Notes: generated from the sequence alone by a model not told the origin. A stretch of 64,000 bases of DNA from Aliihoeflea sp. 40Bstr573 (GCF_024105655.1 NZ_JAAAMH010000014.1:17120-81119), one strand, 5' to 3'; positions 24,839 to 35,946 are shown, counted from the stretch's first letter. Translations and numbers: made by a program.

Positions 24839-24934
24839 CGCGGCTGAACGCCGTCATATTAAAAATCTAGTGGCATTTCGCGGGTCGATGGGCCATTGCT
24901 CGAAGCGGGGACGGACTTTGGGCTGAACGATCGA

Positions 24935-26425
24935 ATGCCGACTGCTAATAAAAATTTCATCAGGACCACCGGGATCCTGCTGCTCATCGGCATGCTCGCG
25001 CTCGTGGCCATTGTCGGTACGTCGGCGTGGCTCGTCGAGCAGACTCAGAACCATTTCGAAGAGGTTATCGAGGCCCGCCAGGCGCGCTCCGCGACGGTCG
25101 ACCTGCGCAGCGCGTTGCAGGATATCGAGACCAGCCAGCGCGGCTTCATCCTGACGCAGGAAGAACGGTATCTCGAACCTTACGAGGCCGCGCGCGGCAC
25201 CGTGATGGAGCGCTACGAGCGGCTTCGTACGATCCTTCTGCCCTATCCGCAGGCGACGGAGCCCATGGCGCGCCTGCTCGAAGGCATCAATCTCAAGATC
25301 GACGAGATCGACGAGACGATCGAACTCGTCCGCCAGGGCGATGTCGCAGCCGCCGTCGCGATCGTCCGGACGGATCGCGGCAAGGAGATAATGGACGAGG
25401 CGCGCGAACTCTTCACCGCCATCATCCGCGCCGCCGACGAGCGGCTGGACACGGGCGCAGACCGCCAGCGGGACAGCGCGAACTGGCTGCGCCTGACAAC
25501 CTTTCTCGGGGCGCTCGTCATTCTCGCGGTCGTCGGTGCGGCCGTCTGGATGGCGCTGCGGTATACGCGCGAACTTCTGAATGCGCGCGAGGAGGTCAAG
25601 GAACTGAATGCCGGCCTTGAACAGCGCATCGCCGAGCGCACCGAAGACCTCGTGCGCGCCAATGAGGAAGTGCAGCGTTTCGCCTATATCGTGACACACG
25701 ATCTGCGCGCGCCGCTGGTCAACATCATGGGCTTCACCAGCGAACTCGACTCGACCATGAAGACGATCCAGACCTACGTCCTGGCCGACGGCGAGCCACT
25801 TTCCGAGCAGGAGATCCAGGACGCGCGCCTTGCCGCTTCGGAAGATCTTCCCGAGGCGATCGGCTTCATCCGCTCATCCACGCGCAAGATGGACGCGCTG
25901 ATCAACGCGATCCTCAAGATTTCGCGCGATGGTCGCCGTCCGCTCAAGCCGGAGCGCATCGACTTGAAGGAACTGATCGAGGCCAACGCCAACACGATGC
26001 AGCACCAAGTCGCCGACAGCGAGGGCCGCATCGATGTCGATGTCGCGGTACCACCGATCCTGTCCGACCGCCTGTCGCTGGAGCAGATCATCGGCAATCT
26101 GCTCGACAATGCGGTGAAGTATCGCGCGCCCGACCGTCCGATCGAAATCGGCGTCTCCGCCCGCAAGATGAACGGTCGCCAGATCGTCATCGACGTCAAG
26201 GACAATGGCCGCGGCATCGCTCAGCAGGATCACCAGCGTGTCTTCGATCTTTTCCGCCGTTCCGGCACGCAGGACAAGCCCGGCGAAGGCATCGGCCTCG
26301 CCCATGTCCGCACGCTGGTTCGCAACCTCGGCGGCGATATCACCCTTCAGTCCGAGTTCGGGCGTGGAACCACGTTCCGGGTGACCTTGCCGGAAAAACT
26401 TCCCACGGTTCAAAGGAGTGCATGA
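24935..26425 (+). CDS. Sensor histidine kinase with CHASE3-like sensor domain
   Basis: A 496-residue membrane kinase. Transmembrane segments at about 10-35 and 198-220 flank a CHASE3-like helical periplasmic domain (ALQDIETSQRGFILTQEERYLEPYEAA). Then follow a coiled coil, HisKA (FAYIVTHDLRAPLVNIMGF) and HATPase (NLLDNAVKYRA, DNGRGI, GEGIGLAHVRTL). ATG 24935 is preferred to an in-frame TTG at 24896. It overlaps or abuts the response regulator that follows, which is probably its partner. The signal is unknown. Confidence 0.88.
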   Translation: MPTANKNFIRTTGILLLIGMLALVAIVGTSAWLVEQTQNHFEEVIEARQARSATVDLRSALQDIETSQRGFILTQEERYLEPYEAARGTVMERYERLRTILLPYPQATEPMARLLEGINLKIDEIDETIELVRQGDVAAAVAIVRTDRGKEIMDEARELFTAIIRAADERLDTGADRQRDSANWLRLTTFLGALVILAVVGAAVWMALRYTRELLNAREEVKELNAGLEQRIAERTEDLVRANEEVQRFAYIVTHDLRAPLVNIMGFTSELDSTMKTIQTYVLADGEPLSEQEIQDARLAASEDLPEAIGFIRSSTRKMDALINAILKISRDGRRPLKPERIDLKELIEANANTMQHQVADSEGRIDVDVAVPPILSDRLSLEQIIGNLLDNAVKYRAPDRPIEIGVSARKMNGRQIVIDVKDNGRGIAQQDHQRVFDLFRRSGTQDKPGEGIGLAHVRTLVRNLGGDITLQSEFGRGTTFRVTLPEKLPTVQRSA

Positions 26426-26426
26426 G

Positions 26427-26870
26427 TTGACCGACGGACAGCCAGTGACGATCATCATGATCGAGGACGATGAGGGCCATGCGCGCCTGATCGAGAAGAA
26501 CATCCGCCGCGCCGGCGTCAGCAACCAGATCATCCCGTTCACCGACGGTACGTCTGCGCTCACCTATCTCTTCGGCGCGGATGGTTCGGGCGAAGACAGT
26601 GCCCGCCGCCAGCTCTTGATTTTACTGGACCTCAACCTGCCGGACATGACCGGCGTCGACATCCTCGAGAAGATCAAGAACAACGTCCACACCAAGCGCT
26701 CCCCGGTCGTCGTCCTCACCACGACGGACGACCAGCGCGAAATCCAGCGCTGCTACGATCTCGGCGCCAATGTCTATATCACCAAGCCGGTCGACTATGA
26801 CGGGTTCGCCAATGCGATCCGCCAGCTCGGCCTGTTCTTCTCGGTGATGCAGGTCCCCGAGACCGCTTGA
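26427..26870 (+). CDS. Single-domain response regulator
   Basis: A stand-alone receiver of about 147 residues (IIMIEDDEGHARLI, phospho-Asp in LILLDLNLPDMTG, TT in VVVLTTTDD, Lys in YITKPVDYDG). AAAGGAG lies 8 bases before TTG 26427, the preferred start; GTG 26418 would overlap that ribosome site. It follows the CHASE3 kinase gene by one base and is 4 bases before the REC-HWE kinase gene, forming a three-gene operon. Confidence 0.87.
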   Translation: MTDGQPVTIIMIEDDEGHARLIEKNIRRAGVSNQIIPFTDGTSALTYLFGADGSGEDSARRQLLILLDLNLPDMTGVDILEKIKNNVHTKRSPVVVLTTTDDQREIQRCYDLGANVYITKPVDYDGFANAIRQLGLFFSVMQVPETA

Positions 26871-26874
26871 ACCG

Positions 26875-27927
26875 ATGACCGATTCCGTCCGCGTCCTCTA
26901 TGTCGACGACGATCCGGCGCTCGCGCGTCTGGTCCAGAAGCGCCTTCAGCGCCAGGGCTTCGTCGTCGAACATTGCGGCGACATCACCGAGGGTCTGGCG
27001 CAGATCGACGCGCAGCCGATCGACGTGGTCGTGCTCGATCACTATCTCGCGTCCGGAACCGGTCTCGACATGTTGGCGGCGCTCAAGAAGCGGCGCATCG
27101 CCCCGCCCGTGGTCTATGTCACCGGCTCCTCCGAGGCGACCGTCGCCGTCGAGGCGCTCAAGGCGGGCGCTGCCGACTACGTGCTGAAGAGCGTGGGCGA
27201 CGAGTTCTTCGTGCTGCTGTCGAGCGCGATCGATCAGTCGATCGAAAAGGCCCGGCTGCAGCGCGAGAAGGAGAACGCCGAAAAGGAGGTTCGCGACGCG
27301 CGCGACCGGGCGGTCATCCTGCTCGCCGAAGTCAATCACCGCGTCGCCAATTCGCTCGCACTCGTCGCGGCTCTCGTGCGTATGCAGACCTCCGCCGTTT
27401 CCGAGCCCAAGGCGAAAGATGCGCTCGCCGAGACCCAGGCGCGCATTTCGGCCATCGCCGGCCTCCACCGCCGGCTTTACACGTCGGACGACGTGACCAT
27501 GGTCGACCTCGACGCCTACATCTCGACCCTGATCAACGAATTGGACACGTCGATGAAGGCCGCCGGCCATGCCTCGCGTATCCGCGCCGATCTCGAACCG
27601 CTCACGGTACCCACCGACAAGGCCGTCTCCATCGGAATGATCGTTACCGAGCTCGTCACCAACGCCTACAAATATGCCTATCCGGGCGACGCCGAGGGCG
27701 AGGTGCGCGTCTATATCCGCCGCGCTGGCGACGAGTTCGCCGTCCTGCGCGTCGAGGACGACGGCATCGGCTGGAACGGCGAAGGCAAGCCCAAGGGGAC
27801 CGGCCTCGGTTCGCGCATCGTCAAGGCGATGGCGACCAGCCTCAATACCTCGATCGTCTATGGCGATGGCGTCGGCGGCACGCGCCTGACCATCGACCTG
27901 CCCATCGGCCGTCCCGTCCAGCACTGA
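26875..27927 (+). CDS. Response regulator fused to HWE/HisKA_2 histidine kinase
   Basis: A 350-residue protein. An N-terminal receiver (VLYVDDDPALARLV, with phospho-Asp in VVVLDHYLASGTG) and a short coiled coil precede a HisKA_2 domain with the H-box LAEVNHRVANSLALVAALVRMQ. A HATPase of the HWE type follows (ELVTNAYKYAYP, EDDGIGW, GTGLGSRIVKAMA). Such REC-kinase fusions pass signals onward and are common in alphaproteobacterial stress signalling. It is the third gene of the CHASE3 operon and convergent with topoisomerase IB. Confidence 0.87.
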   Translation: MTDSVRVLYVDDDPALARLVQKRLQRQGFVVEHCGDITEGLAQIDAQPIDVVVLDHYLASGTGLDMLAALKKRRIAPPVVYVTGSSEATVAVEALKAGAADYVLKSVGDEFFVLLSSAIDQSIEKARLQREKENAEKEVRDARDRAVILLAEVNHRVANSLALVAALVRMQTSAVSEPKAKDALAETQARISAIAGLHRRLYTSDDVTMVDLDAYISTLINELDTSMKAAGHASRIRADLEPLTVPTDKAVSIGMIVTELVTNAYKYAYPGDAEGEVRVYIRRAGDEFAVLRVEDDGIGWNGEGKPKGTGLGSRIVKAMATSLNTSIVYGDGVGGTRLTIDLPIGRPVQH

Positions 27928-27934
27928 AATCTTC

Positions 27935-29017
27935 TCAGGCCGAAACTTCCGTAGCGAGCCAGCGCAGCACCAGCGCTTCCTCCTCGTCGAGCCCTTCGAT
28001 CGGCTTGCGGTAGCGCTTGCGCGCTTCGGCCAGTTCTTCCACCAGCCTGCCTGCGGACCACGAATCGACCACGCGCGGGTGGATGTAGCAGCGCCGGCAC
28101 ACGGCGCGCGTGTTGCCGAGCCGCGCCGCCACCTTGTCGATCAGGCCGTTGAGAACCCGCGCCATCTCCGTTTTCGTCCCCGGCAGTTCGACGGTTGAAA
28201 ACAGGGCCGCCGCGCTCGTCGTCCCGCCCCAGGTGCGAAAGTGCTTGGAGGAAAACTCCTCGCCCGTCGCCTCGCGGATATAGGCGTTGACGTCCTGCGA
28301 GCGCACCATCCGGCGCTCGCCGTCCTCGTCGCGGTACTGAAACAGGTGCTGGCCGGGAAGGTCCAGAATGTCCTTCATGATCCGCGCCATGCGCTTGTCG
28401 ACGAGCTTCAGGTTCCATTCCTTGCCGGACTTGCCCTTGAAGGCGAAGCGCAGCTTCGAGCCTTCCACTTCGACGTGGCGTGCGCGCAGCGTGGTCAGGC
28501 CAAAGCTCTTGTTGTCGCGCGCATAGGCCGGATTGCCCACGCGGATCATCGTGTTGTCGAGCAGCCAGACGATGGAGGCGATCACTTTCTCGCGCGGCAG
28601 CCCGCGCTTGCGCAGGTCCGCCTCCATCCGCTCGCGCATCCGCGGCAGCGCGGTCGCGAAATCGACGAGGCTTTGATATTTGACGTCGTCGCGATATTCG
28701 CCCCACCGCGCGTGATATCGATATTGCTTGCGCCCCTTGAGGTCGCGCCCCGTCGCCTGGATGTGGCCGAGCGGATCGGGCGAGATCCACACATCCGTCC
28801 AGGCCGGCGGGATCACGAGCGCCTTGATCCGCGCGATCTCATCGCGATCCGTGAGTTTCGCCCCTTCCGGGGTCAGAAACGAAAAGCCCTTGCCGGCGCG
28901 CTTTCGTCTTATCCCGGGCTCGGCATCGCTGACATACGAAAGATCGGCCGGCCGGCGCAGCGCCATCGGCAGATCGTCTTCAACTGGCTTTATCTGTCTG
29001 GAAACGGATTCGAGCAC
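27935..29017 (-). CDS. Type IB DNA topoisomerase
   Basis: A 360-residue poxvirus-like topoisomerase IB. It relaxes supercoils by a 3'-phosphotyrosyl nick. The N-terminal DNA-binding domain (FSFLTPEGAKLTDRDEIARIKALVIPPAWTDVWI) and the catalytic domain with YRYHARW, KFxGKSGKEW-like (KGKSGKEWNL), FRTWGGT and the active Tyr in CRRCYIHPRVV are complete. It begins at GTG 29017; ATG 28966 would still keep the conserved core. Family length is normal. Confidence 0.93.
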   Translation of the reverse strand: MLESVSRQIKPVEDDLPMALRRPADLSYVSDAEPGIRRKRAGKGFSFLTPEGAKLTDRDEIARIKALVIPPAWTDVWISPDPLGHIQATGRDLKGRKQYRYHARWGEYRDDVKYQSLVDFATALPRMRERMEADLRKRGLPREKVIASIVWLLDNTMIRVGNPAYARDNKSFGLTTLRARHVEVEGSKLRFAFKGKSGKEWNLKLVDKRMARIMKDILDLPGQHLFQYRDEDGERRMVRSQDVNAYIREATGEEFSSKHFRTWGGTTSAAALFSTVELPGTKTEMARVLNGLIDKVAARLGNTRAVCRRCYIHPRVVDSWSAGRLVEELAEARKRYRKPIEGLDEEEALVLRWLATEVSA

Positions 29018-29178
29018 GCAGATCGCTCCTGGTCGGTCTCGTCAAATGCGCCGGGCATGCGGAAGGTTCCTCTCAGGAAGCGCGATCCGAGGGAACCTGG
29101 AATGCCGTTCCGCGTTTCAGTTCGCCTTCCCAAGGGCAGACCCAAAAGACCACCACAAGAAGACATAGGGACCCTCTC

Positions 29179-29400
29179 ATGGACCATCGCGACCGGCTTA
29201 TTCTCGCTCTCTCCGCGTTGATCCGCGCAGAACGCGAAGCTCGCAACGCCTGGGACTCGGCAATTGCCGCCAATGCCCTCTCCCCGGAAATCATCGACGG
29301 CGATCCGAAACGCCTGATCGGACATGAAGACCTCGAACTGGCAGAGGCGTTCGTCTCGCCGTCTTCGTCGCGAAGCCGCGCCGCCGCGCGCTTCGCCTGA
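29179..29400 (+). CDS. Small hypothetical protein
   Basis: A 73-residue soluble protein, mostly helical, with no recognised family (RLILALSALIRAEREARNAWDSAIAANALSPEIIDGDP). It is followed 20 bases later by a good terminator, which supports it as a real transcription unit. The function is unknown. Confidence 0.55.
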   Translation: MDHRDRLILALSALIRAEREARNAWDSAIAANALSPEIIDGDPKRLIGHEDLELAEAFVSPSSSRSRAAARFA

Positions 29401-29420
29401 TTCTTCGACGAAAAGGCTGG

Positions 29421-29445
29421 CCCGGCGATTTCGCCGGGCTTTTTG
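29421..29445 (+). terminator. Rho-independent terminator
   Basis: CCCGGCGA (29421-29428) pairs with TCGCCGGG (29431-29438) around a short loop, followed by CTTTTTG. Confidence 0.8.
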
Positions 29446-29511
29446 CTGTCTGGCCCTTGGATGCCCAATTGCTCCCGGCTATCACGGAACCGCAATTTGG
29501 GAGGCGCATGA

Positions 29512-30933
29512 ATGACATCCGAACTGATCCGCAAATCAGCCTGCGAAATCGTCGACGGCCTGCGCGCCGAAAAATGGTCGCCGCGCCAATTGCTCGACGC
29601 ATTGGAGGAGCGGATCGTCGTCGTCGACCCCGCCGTCAACGCCCTGCCCACTCTCGCCTTCGAGCGTGCCCGCGCAAATGCCGATGCACTTGCCAGGCGC
29701 CCGCTCGCCGAGCGCGGACTGCTCGCCGGCGCGCCCGTCGCCATCAAGGATCTGACCGAGGTCGAGGGCGTGCGCACCACGCACGGCTCGCGCATCTTCG
29801 AGAACCACGTCCCCACCCGTTCCGACATCATGGTCACGCATCTGGAGGACGAGGGCGCCATCGTCTACGCGAAGACCGCGACGCCCGAATTCGGCGCCGG
29901 CGCCAATACCTTCAACGACGTCTTCGGCGCCACGCTTAATCCGTGGAACACCTCACGCTCGGCCGCGGGCTCGTCCGGCGGCTCGGCGGTCGCGCTCGCC
30001 ACCGGCATGGCGTGGCTGGCGCAGGGCTCGGACCTTGGGGGCTCGTTGCGCAATCCTGCCTCCTTCAACGGCATCGTCGGCCTGCGCCCCTCGCCGGGCC
30101 GCGTCGCCGCCAATCCGGGCATGCTCGTCGACGACATCCTGTCGGTCGAAGGCCCGATGGCCCGCACCGTCGAGGACGTCGCGCTCTTCCTCGATGCCAT
30201 GACCGGCGAGCATCCGGCCAACCCCATCTCGCTGCCGCGTGACGGCACCAGCTACCGCAAGGCCGCACAAAGCCGTGCTCTGCCGAAGCGCGTCGCCTTC
30301 TCGGCCGATCTTGGCGGCATCACGCCGGTCGATCCGGAAGTCGCCGACATCTGCCGCGCCGCCGCCTACCGCTTCACCGAACTCGGCGTCGAAGTTGCCG
30401 ACGCCCATCCCGACCTTTCCGACGCCCGCGAAACCTTCCAGACGCTGCGCGCCGTCAGCTTCGCCACCGGCCACGCCGCGAAGCTCGAGACGCACCGCGA
30501 TCTGTTGAAGCCGGAAGTCGTCTGGAACATCGAAAAGGGCCTGGCGCTCACCGTCGGCGACGTCGCCAAGGCTGAGGCCCGCCGCGCCGGCATCATCGCC
30601 CGCGCTCTCGCCTTCTACGAGGAGTACGACCTCCTCCTGACGCCCGCGACCATCGTCTCGCCCTTCCCGGTCGAGAACCGCTACGTCACCGAATGCGCGG
30701 GCGTGAGGTTCGAAACCTATATCGACTGGCTGACGATCGCCTTCGCGGTCACGCTCACCACTGGCCCTGCCCTGTCGCTGCCCTGCGGCTTCACGCGCGA
30801 GGGCCTGCCGGTCGGATTGCAGATCGCCGCGCGCCCGCGCGGCGAGGCGCGGCTCCTTGCCGGAGCCGCCGCCCTCGAGCGCCATCTCGATCTCGGCACG
30901 GTCGCGCCGATCGATCCGCGCCCGGGAAGCTGA
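29512..30933 (+). CDS. Amidase-signature family hydrolase
   Basis: A 473-residue amidase. The Ser-cisSer-Lys triad is visible: Lys in GAPVAIKDLTEVEG, the Gly/Ser-rich signature SRSAAGSSGGSAVALATGMAWLAQGSDLGGSLRNPA, and the nucleophile in GSDLGGS. It hydrolyses a carboxamide, and the substrate cannot be read from sequence. The ATG follows GGGAGG and the gene stands alone. It lacks a partner gatC/gatB nearby, and the length and C terminus do not suggest the tRNA amidotransferase GatA. Confidence 0.88.
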   Translation: MTSELIRKSACEIVDGLRAEKWSPRQLLDALEERIVVVDPAVNALPTLAFERARANADALARRPLAERGLLAGAPVAIKDLTEVEGVRTTHGSRIFENHVPTRSDIMVTHLEDEGAIVYAKTATPEFGAGANTFNDVFGATLNPWNTSRSAAGSSGGSAVALATGMAWLAQGSDLGGSLRNPASFNGIVGLRPSPGRVAANPGMLVDDILSVEGPMARTVEDVALFLDAMTGEHPANPISLPRDGTSYRKAAQSRALPKRVAFSADLGGITPVDPEVADICRAAAYRFTELGVEVADAHPDLSDARETFQTLRAVSFATGHAAKLETHRDLLKPEVVWNIEKGLALTVGDVAKAEARRAGIIARALAFYEEYDLLLTPATIVSPFPVENRYVTECAGVRFETYIDWLTIAFAVTLTTGPALSLPCGFTREGLPVGLQIAARPRGEARLLAGAAALERHLDLGTVAPIDPRPGS

Positions 30934-30940
30934 CGCGCTC

Positions 30941-30972
30941 TATTCGGGCGTGTCGTTATTCGGGCGTGTCGT
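30941..30972. repeat. 16-base exact tandem duplication at the SIMPL gene stop
   Basis: TATTCGGGCGTGTCGT occurs twice back to back (30941-30956 and 30957-30972). It spans the last codons and the stop of the SIMPL-domain gene, and leaves the C-terminal residues unchanged. Confidence 0.9.
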
Positions 30973-31690
30973 TCCCGCCGATGGCGAACGTCACGTCGAC
31001 ATGGACGACGTAGTTGTTCTCGCCGGTCTCGACGGGAACCGCGCCGCCCGAATCCGCCGCCGACATGCGCATCATCGCGCGCTCCTGCATCGGCATTGGC
31101 GGCGGCGCGGTCCGCTCGGACATTTCGACGACGTCGCCGAGCGTCACCCCGGCGGCCTCGGCCAGTATCTGCGCACGGCCCATCGCGTCCTCCACCGCCT
31201 TGCGGCGCGCCTCGGCGGTCGCGGCCGACGGGTCGTCGTTGACGAAGGAGATCGATCCGCCCTGGTTGACGCCAAGCGTCACCGACTGGTCGAGGATTTC
31301 GCCCACCTTGTCGATGTCGCGAATGCGGATCGTCAGGTTGTTCGTCACCTGGTAGGCGACGATGCGCGGCTGTTCTGAGCCGTCGTTGTTCTGCGGATAG
31401 ACATAGCGCGGGCTGATCGAAAGACCCGCTGTTTGCAGATCGCGTTCGGCGATCCCCGCTTCTTTCATCGCCGCGATCACGTCCGCCATCGCCTCGTTGT
31501 TGTCGTCCAGCGCCGCGCGCGCCGTCTCGGCCTCGCGCAGCACGGCCAGATTGACGATCGCCATGTCGGGCGCAACAGCCGCCTCGCCCTTGCCGGAAAC
31601 GACGATCTTGGGAAAGGGCCGCTCTTCCTGCGCTTGTGCGGCGAGCGGCAGGGCAAGCGCGAGGATGGCGGTCGAAACGAGAAGGCGCAT
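30956..31690 (-). CDS. SIMPL-domain (DUF541) periplasmic protein
   Basis: A 244-residue protein beginning with a signal peptide (MRLLVSTAILALALPLAAQAQ). The SIMPL/YggE core follows (PKIVVSGKGEAAVAPDMAIVNLAVLREAETA, then NNLTIRIRDIDKVGEILDQSVTLGVN). ATG 31690 is chosen since the reading upstream has no signal peptide. Relatives are linked to oxidative stress or pore formation in the envelope. The exact role is unknown. The stop lies in a 16-base tandem duplication. Confidence 0.85.
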   Translation of the reverse strand: MRLLVSTAILALALPLAAQAQEERPFPKIVVSGKGEAAVAPDMAIVNLAVLREAETARAALDDNNEAMADVIAAMKEAGIAERDLQTAGLSISPRYVYPQNNDGSEQPRIVAYQVTNNLTIRIRDIDKVGEILDQSVTLGVNQGGSISFVNDDPSAATAEARRKAVEDAMGRAQILAEAAGVTLGDVVEMSERTAPPPMPMQERAMMRMSAADSGGAVPVETGENNYVVHVDVTFAIGGNDTPE

Positions 31691-31809
31691 GAGGTAACTC
31701 CCTGGATATGCGGATCGAACCAGAATGCGTATGCAGCGATTATGGGTGCATTGCGGCGCGGCCCGGCTTGTGCGGTGGCCCAAAAGCCCTTAATGCCAAC
31801 ACCCGTGTG

Positions 31810-31885
31810 GGGCCTGTAGCTCAATGGTTAGAGCCGGCGGCTCATAACCGCTTGGTTGGGGGTTCGAGTCCCTCCGGGCCCACCA
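31810..31885 (+). tRNA. tRNA-Ile (CAU anticodon, lysidine type)
   Basis: A 76-nt cloverleaf with encoded CCA. Acceptor GGGCCTG pairs with CGGGCCC. The D-arm AGCTCAATGGTTAGAGC, anticodon loop CTCATAA and T-arm GGTTCGAGTCC are present. The anticodon is CAU. The D-loop and the GGCGGCTCATAACCGCTTGGT region resemble E. coli ileX, not elongator tRNA-Met. It therefore probably decodes AUA after lysidine modification. Elongator Met is the alternative. Confidence 0.9.
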
Positions 31886-32024
31886 TTCCGATCCTTGTCG
31901 GACTGCGAATACGGCACCCCGTTGGTTCGACCTCATTCGCCTGGCCATGATGGGGCGCAAGTCGTCTTTTGCCCGCGGAACCTAAAGTCCGATCGCTTGT
32001 TGGACCATTTCCAGCCCGATGGAG

Positions 32025-32267
32025 ATGCCCGTGGCGATATACTCATTCAGCGTCCAACACCCCCATTCGCCCGCTGAATCAGTAGATCTCGATCTTCCGG
32101 ATGATCTGTCTGCTTGGGCGGAAGCGGTCATTGCATGCGGCGATTCGCTGAGAGACATGAACAGCCGGTTTGGCCCGGCGGACGAATGGTCGATCACTGT
32201 TACGGATCAAGCTAGAACGCCGCTCTTTGAGATCAGGTGCACCAGCAAGCACTTCGATCGCCGATAA
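32025..32267 (+). CDS. Small hypothetical protein (DUF6894-like)
   Basis: About 80 residues (MPVAIYSFSVQHPHSPAESV..., then LPDDLSAWAEAVIACGDSLRDM). The layout, a beta strand, an acidic turn, a helix with AWAEAV and a final ITVTD-x-LFEIR strand pair, resembles the small rhizobial DUF6894 family. ATG 32019 would add two residues. It stands alone between the tRNA and a Crp/Fnr gene. Confidence 0.55.
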   Translation: MPVAIYSFSVQHPHSPAESVDLDLPDDLSAWAEAVIACGDSLRDMNSRFGPADEWSITVTDQARTPLFEIRCTSKHFDRR

Positions 32268-32385
32268 AGTTCATCGTCTGCGTTAGCCTCGCTCAGTACG
32301 CTTGGTCCCGGCACTTGCCGCATGCATGAAATGTCTGCATGGGATACTCGGCCAAGCCTTCGCCGCCCGCCTGACCGAGGACAAC

Positions 32386-33114
32386 ATGACACCAGCGATC
32401 GAACTTCTATGCCGAAGCCTGTCACGCCGCGACAAGCTGACCCCTGCCGAAGAAGCGTCGCTGGCCTCCCTGACGCAGCGCACTTCGCACTATGCCAGGG
32501 GCTCTGAAATCATTGCCGAGATGTCCCGCCCCTCGGCCAGTTGCCTCCTTGTCGAGGGGCTGGCCGGCCGTGCCGTGAGTGGTGAGGACGGCACACGACA
32601 ATTGAGCGCGCTTCATATCCCGGGCGACTTTGTCGACCTTCACGGATTGCTCTTGCGCAAGATGGATCATTCGATTGTTGCGATTTCCAATTGCACGGTC
32701 GCCTACATTCCGCACGAAAGTCTGATCGCATTGACCGCGACAGAGCCGCATCTGACACGCATGCTGTGGACATTGACGGCCATCGATGCGGCCATTCAGC
32801 GAAAAATGACTGCGCTCCTGGGCCGCCATACGCCGGCCCAGCGACTGGCTCACCTCCTGTGCGAGATTTATACGCGGCTCGAAATAGTCGGCCTTTCGTC
32901 CGGTTTGGGCTTCCATTTTCCGATAACGCAGACAGAGCTTTCGGATGTGCTCGGCTTGTCGGTGGTTCATACAAACCGAACCGTCGGAAAGCTTCGGGCG
33001 CGGAACCTGATTTCCTGGAACTCGCAGCAAGTCGATATCCTGGACATGGAGGGGCTAAAGTCGCTGGGGGACTTCGATCCCACCTATCTCAGCCTTCAGT
33101 CGGAACCCCGCTAG
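32386..33114 (+). CDS. Crp/Fnr-family transcriptional regulator
   Basis: A 242-residue regulator with an N-terminal cyclic-nucleotide-binding-like barrel (ARGSEIIAEMSRPSASCLLVEGLAGRAV, then PGDFVDLHGLLL), a dimer helix, and a C-terminal winged helix (FPITQTELSDVLGLSVVHTNRTVGKLRARNLI). No Fnr-type Cys cluster is seen, and the Crp phosphate-binding Arg/Glu pattern is not clear, so the signal is unknown. ATG 32386 is preferred; the longer frame upstream has no conserved sequence. Confidence 0.87.
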   Translation: MTPAIELLCRSLSRRDKLTPAEEASLASLTQRTSHYARGSEIIAEMSRPSASCLLVEGLAGRAVSGEDGTRQLSALHIPGDFVDLHGLLLRKMDHSIVAISNCTVAYIPHESLIALTATEPHLTRMLWTLTAIDAAIQRKMTALLGRHTPAQRLAHLLCEIYTRLEIVGLSSGLGFHFPITQTELSDVLGLSVVHTNRTVGKLRARNLISWNSQQVDILDMEGLKSLGDFDPTYLSLQSEPR

Positions 33115-33266
33115 GCAGCGCGACGAATGGCCAACGGTTCGCGAACAAGCAAGGCGTGCGGCTCTTCCAAAGCCATCACTTCGTCAGGCCGGAACTGGAA
33201 ACGTTCTGGCCGCTCGATGACTTACCAGGGTACGGCACTGCGGCAGCGGGCCGCGACCGCAATAAA

Positions 33267-33482
33267 CTAAGTTCGCCCCGCCACCCGTTCGACCGCTGCC
33301 AAAAGCTCACCTTCGCTGATCGGAAGAGCTGGATGAGTCCTCCGAACAATCGCAGCCACGGCGCGATGGGTCTGTTCGCCATTCCGGTCGGGGAAGTCGA
33401 GCAGAGCGCGCTGGATCGCGATCTGAAGGTGTTCTGGCAGCCACATGCCCTCCCTTGTTCGAAACGAACTCTTGTTCTTCAT
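33267..33482 (-). CDS. Small hypothetical protein
   Basis: 71 residues starting at ATG 33482 (MKNKSSFRTREGMWLPEHL..., then VAAIVRRTHPALPISEGELLAAVERVAG). It is helical and probably soluble. No family is recognised. It stands between a rightward regulator gene and the rightward gene at 33639, so it would have its own promoter. Confidence 0.45.
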   Translation of the reverse strand: MKNKSSFRTREGMWLPEHLQIAIQRALLDFPDRNGEQTHRAVAAIVRRTHPALPISEGELLAAVERVAGRT

Positions 33483-33638
33483 GATTGCGCCGCCGCTCTG
33501 TTGGTCCAAGCACACGCTCTAGCCGAGGACCCCAAAGCCCGAAATATCATTTGCTATACGCCGCAGCCCGCAGCCCTCATTTGCAGGATCGGGAACATGC
33601 CGAACCGCTGCTTGTTCGGTCATGAGAAGGAGCCCTCC

Positions 33639-33968
33639 ATGACCAACGAGAAGCACGACAACGGCGTCTACATACCCAAGACACGCAATCCGCCAACCGA
33701 GATCGACCAGAATGCAGGTATGCCGAAGAACCCGCATGGCAACGGCCTGTCGCGAACGGCGGGCGAGACGAACGATGAAACCCGCCAGTCCGATCAGGCG
33801 GGAAGCATGGCGAACCCGGCTGAAACCGACGCCAAGGGCCAGTATGCAAAACCGCAGAGCGGTGGCGACAATGATGGCGTTGCGAGTGTCGATCCGGTCG
33901 CAACCTCCGGCGCCAACAGCGGAGACGCGACGTTCAAGCACACGTACAAGGGCATCGATAAAGAATAG
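33639..33968 (+). CDS. Hydrophilic, probably disordered small protein
   Basis: 109 residues rich in Asn, Gly, Asp, Thr and Gln, with no hydrophobic segments (TKTRNPPTEIDQNAGMPK-like opening, tail FKHTYKGIDKE). GAGAAGGAG lies 7 bases before ATG 33639. The composition resembles desiccation- or stress-related small proteins, but no family is identified. The long in-frame extension upstream overlaps the Crp/Fnr gene and is not real. Confidence 0.55.
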   Translation: MTNEKHDNGVYIPKTRNPPTEIDQNAGMPKNPHGNGLSRTAGETNDETRQSDQAGSMANPAETDAKGQYAKPQSGGDNDGVASVDPVATSGANSGDATFKHTYKGIDKE

Positions 33969-34107
33969 AGCGACGGCCAACGCCAAGGTGGCGGCCTTGC
34001 CGGCGAGCCGGCGAGTCATTCGACAGCGGCAGGCTGTCTGCCGAGGTGAAGGGTCGAGCATCACGCCTGCGGCAAAGCTGCTATGAGAAACACCTTTCCG
34101 ATTCTCC

Positions 34108-35919
<1,812 letters not shown>

Positions 35920-35946
35920 GGACGTGCAGCCTATTGGCTGGACGCC

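Noticed and set aside
31708..31950. Open frame across the tRNA-Ile gene
   Set aside because: The tRNA occupies it and the peptide has no features.
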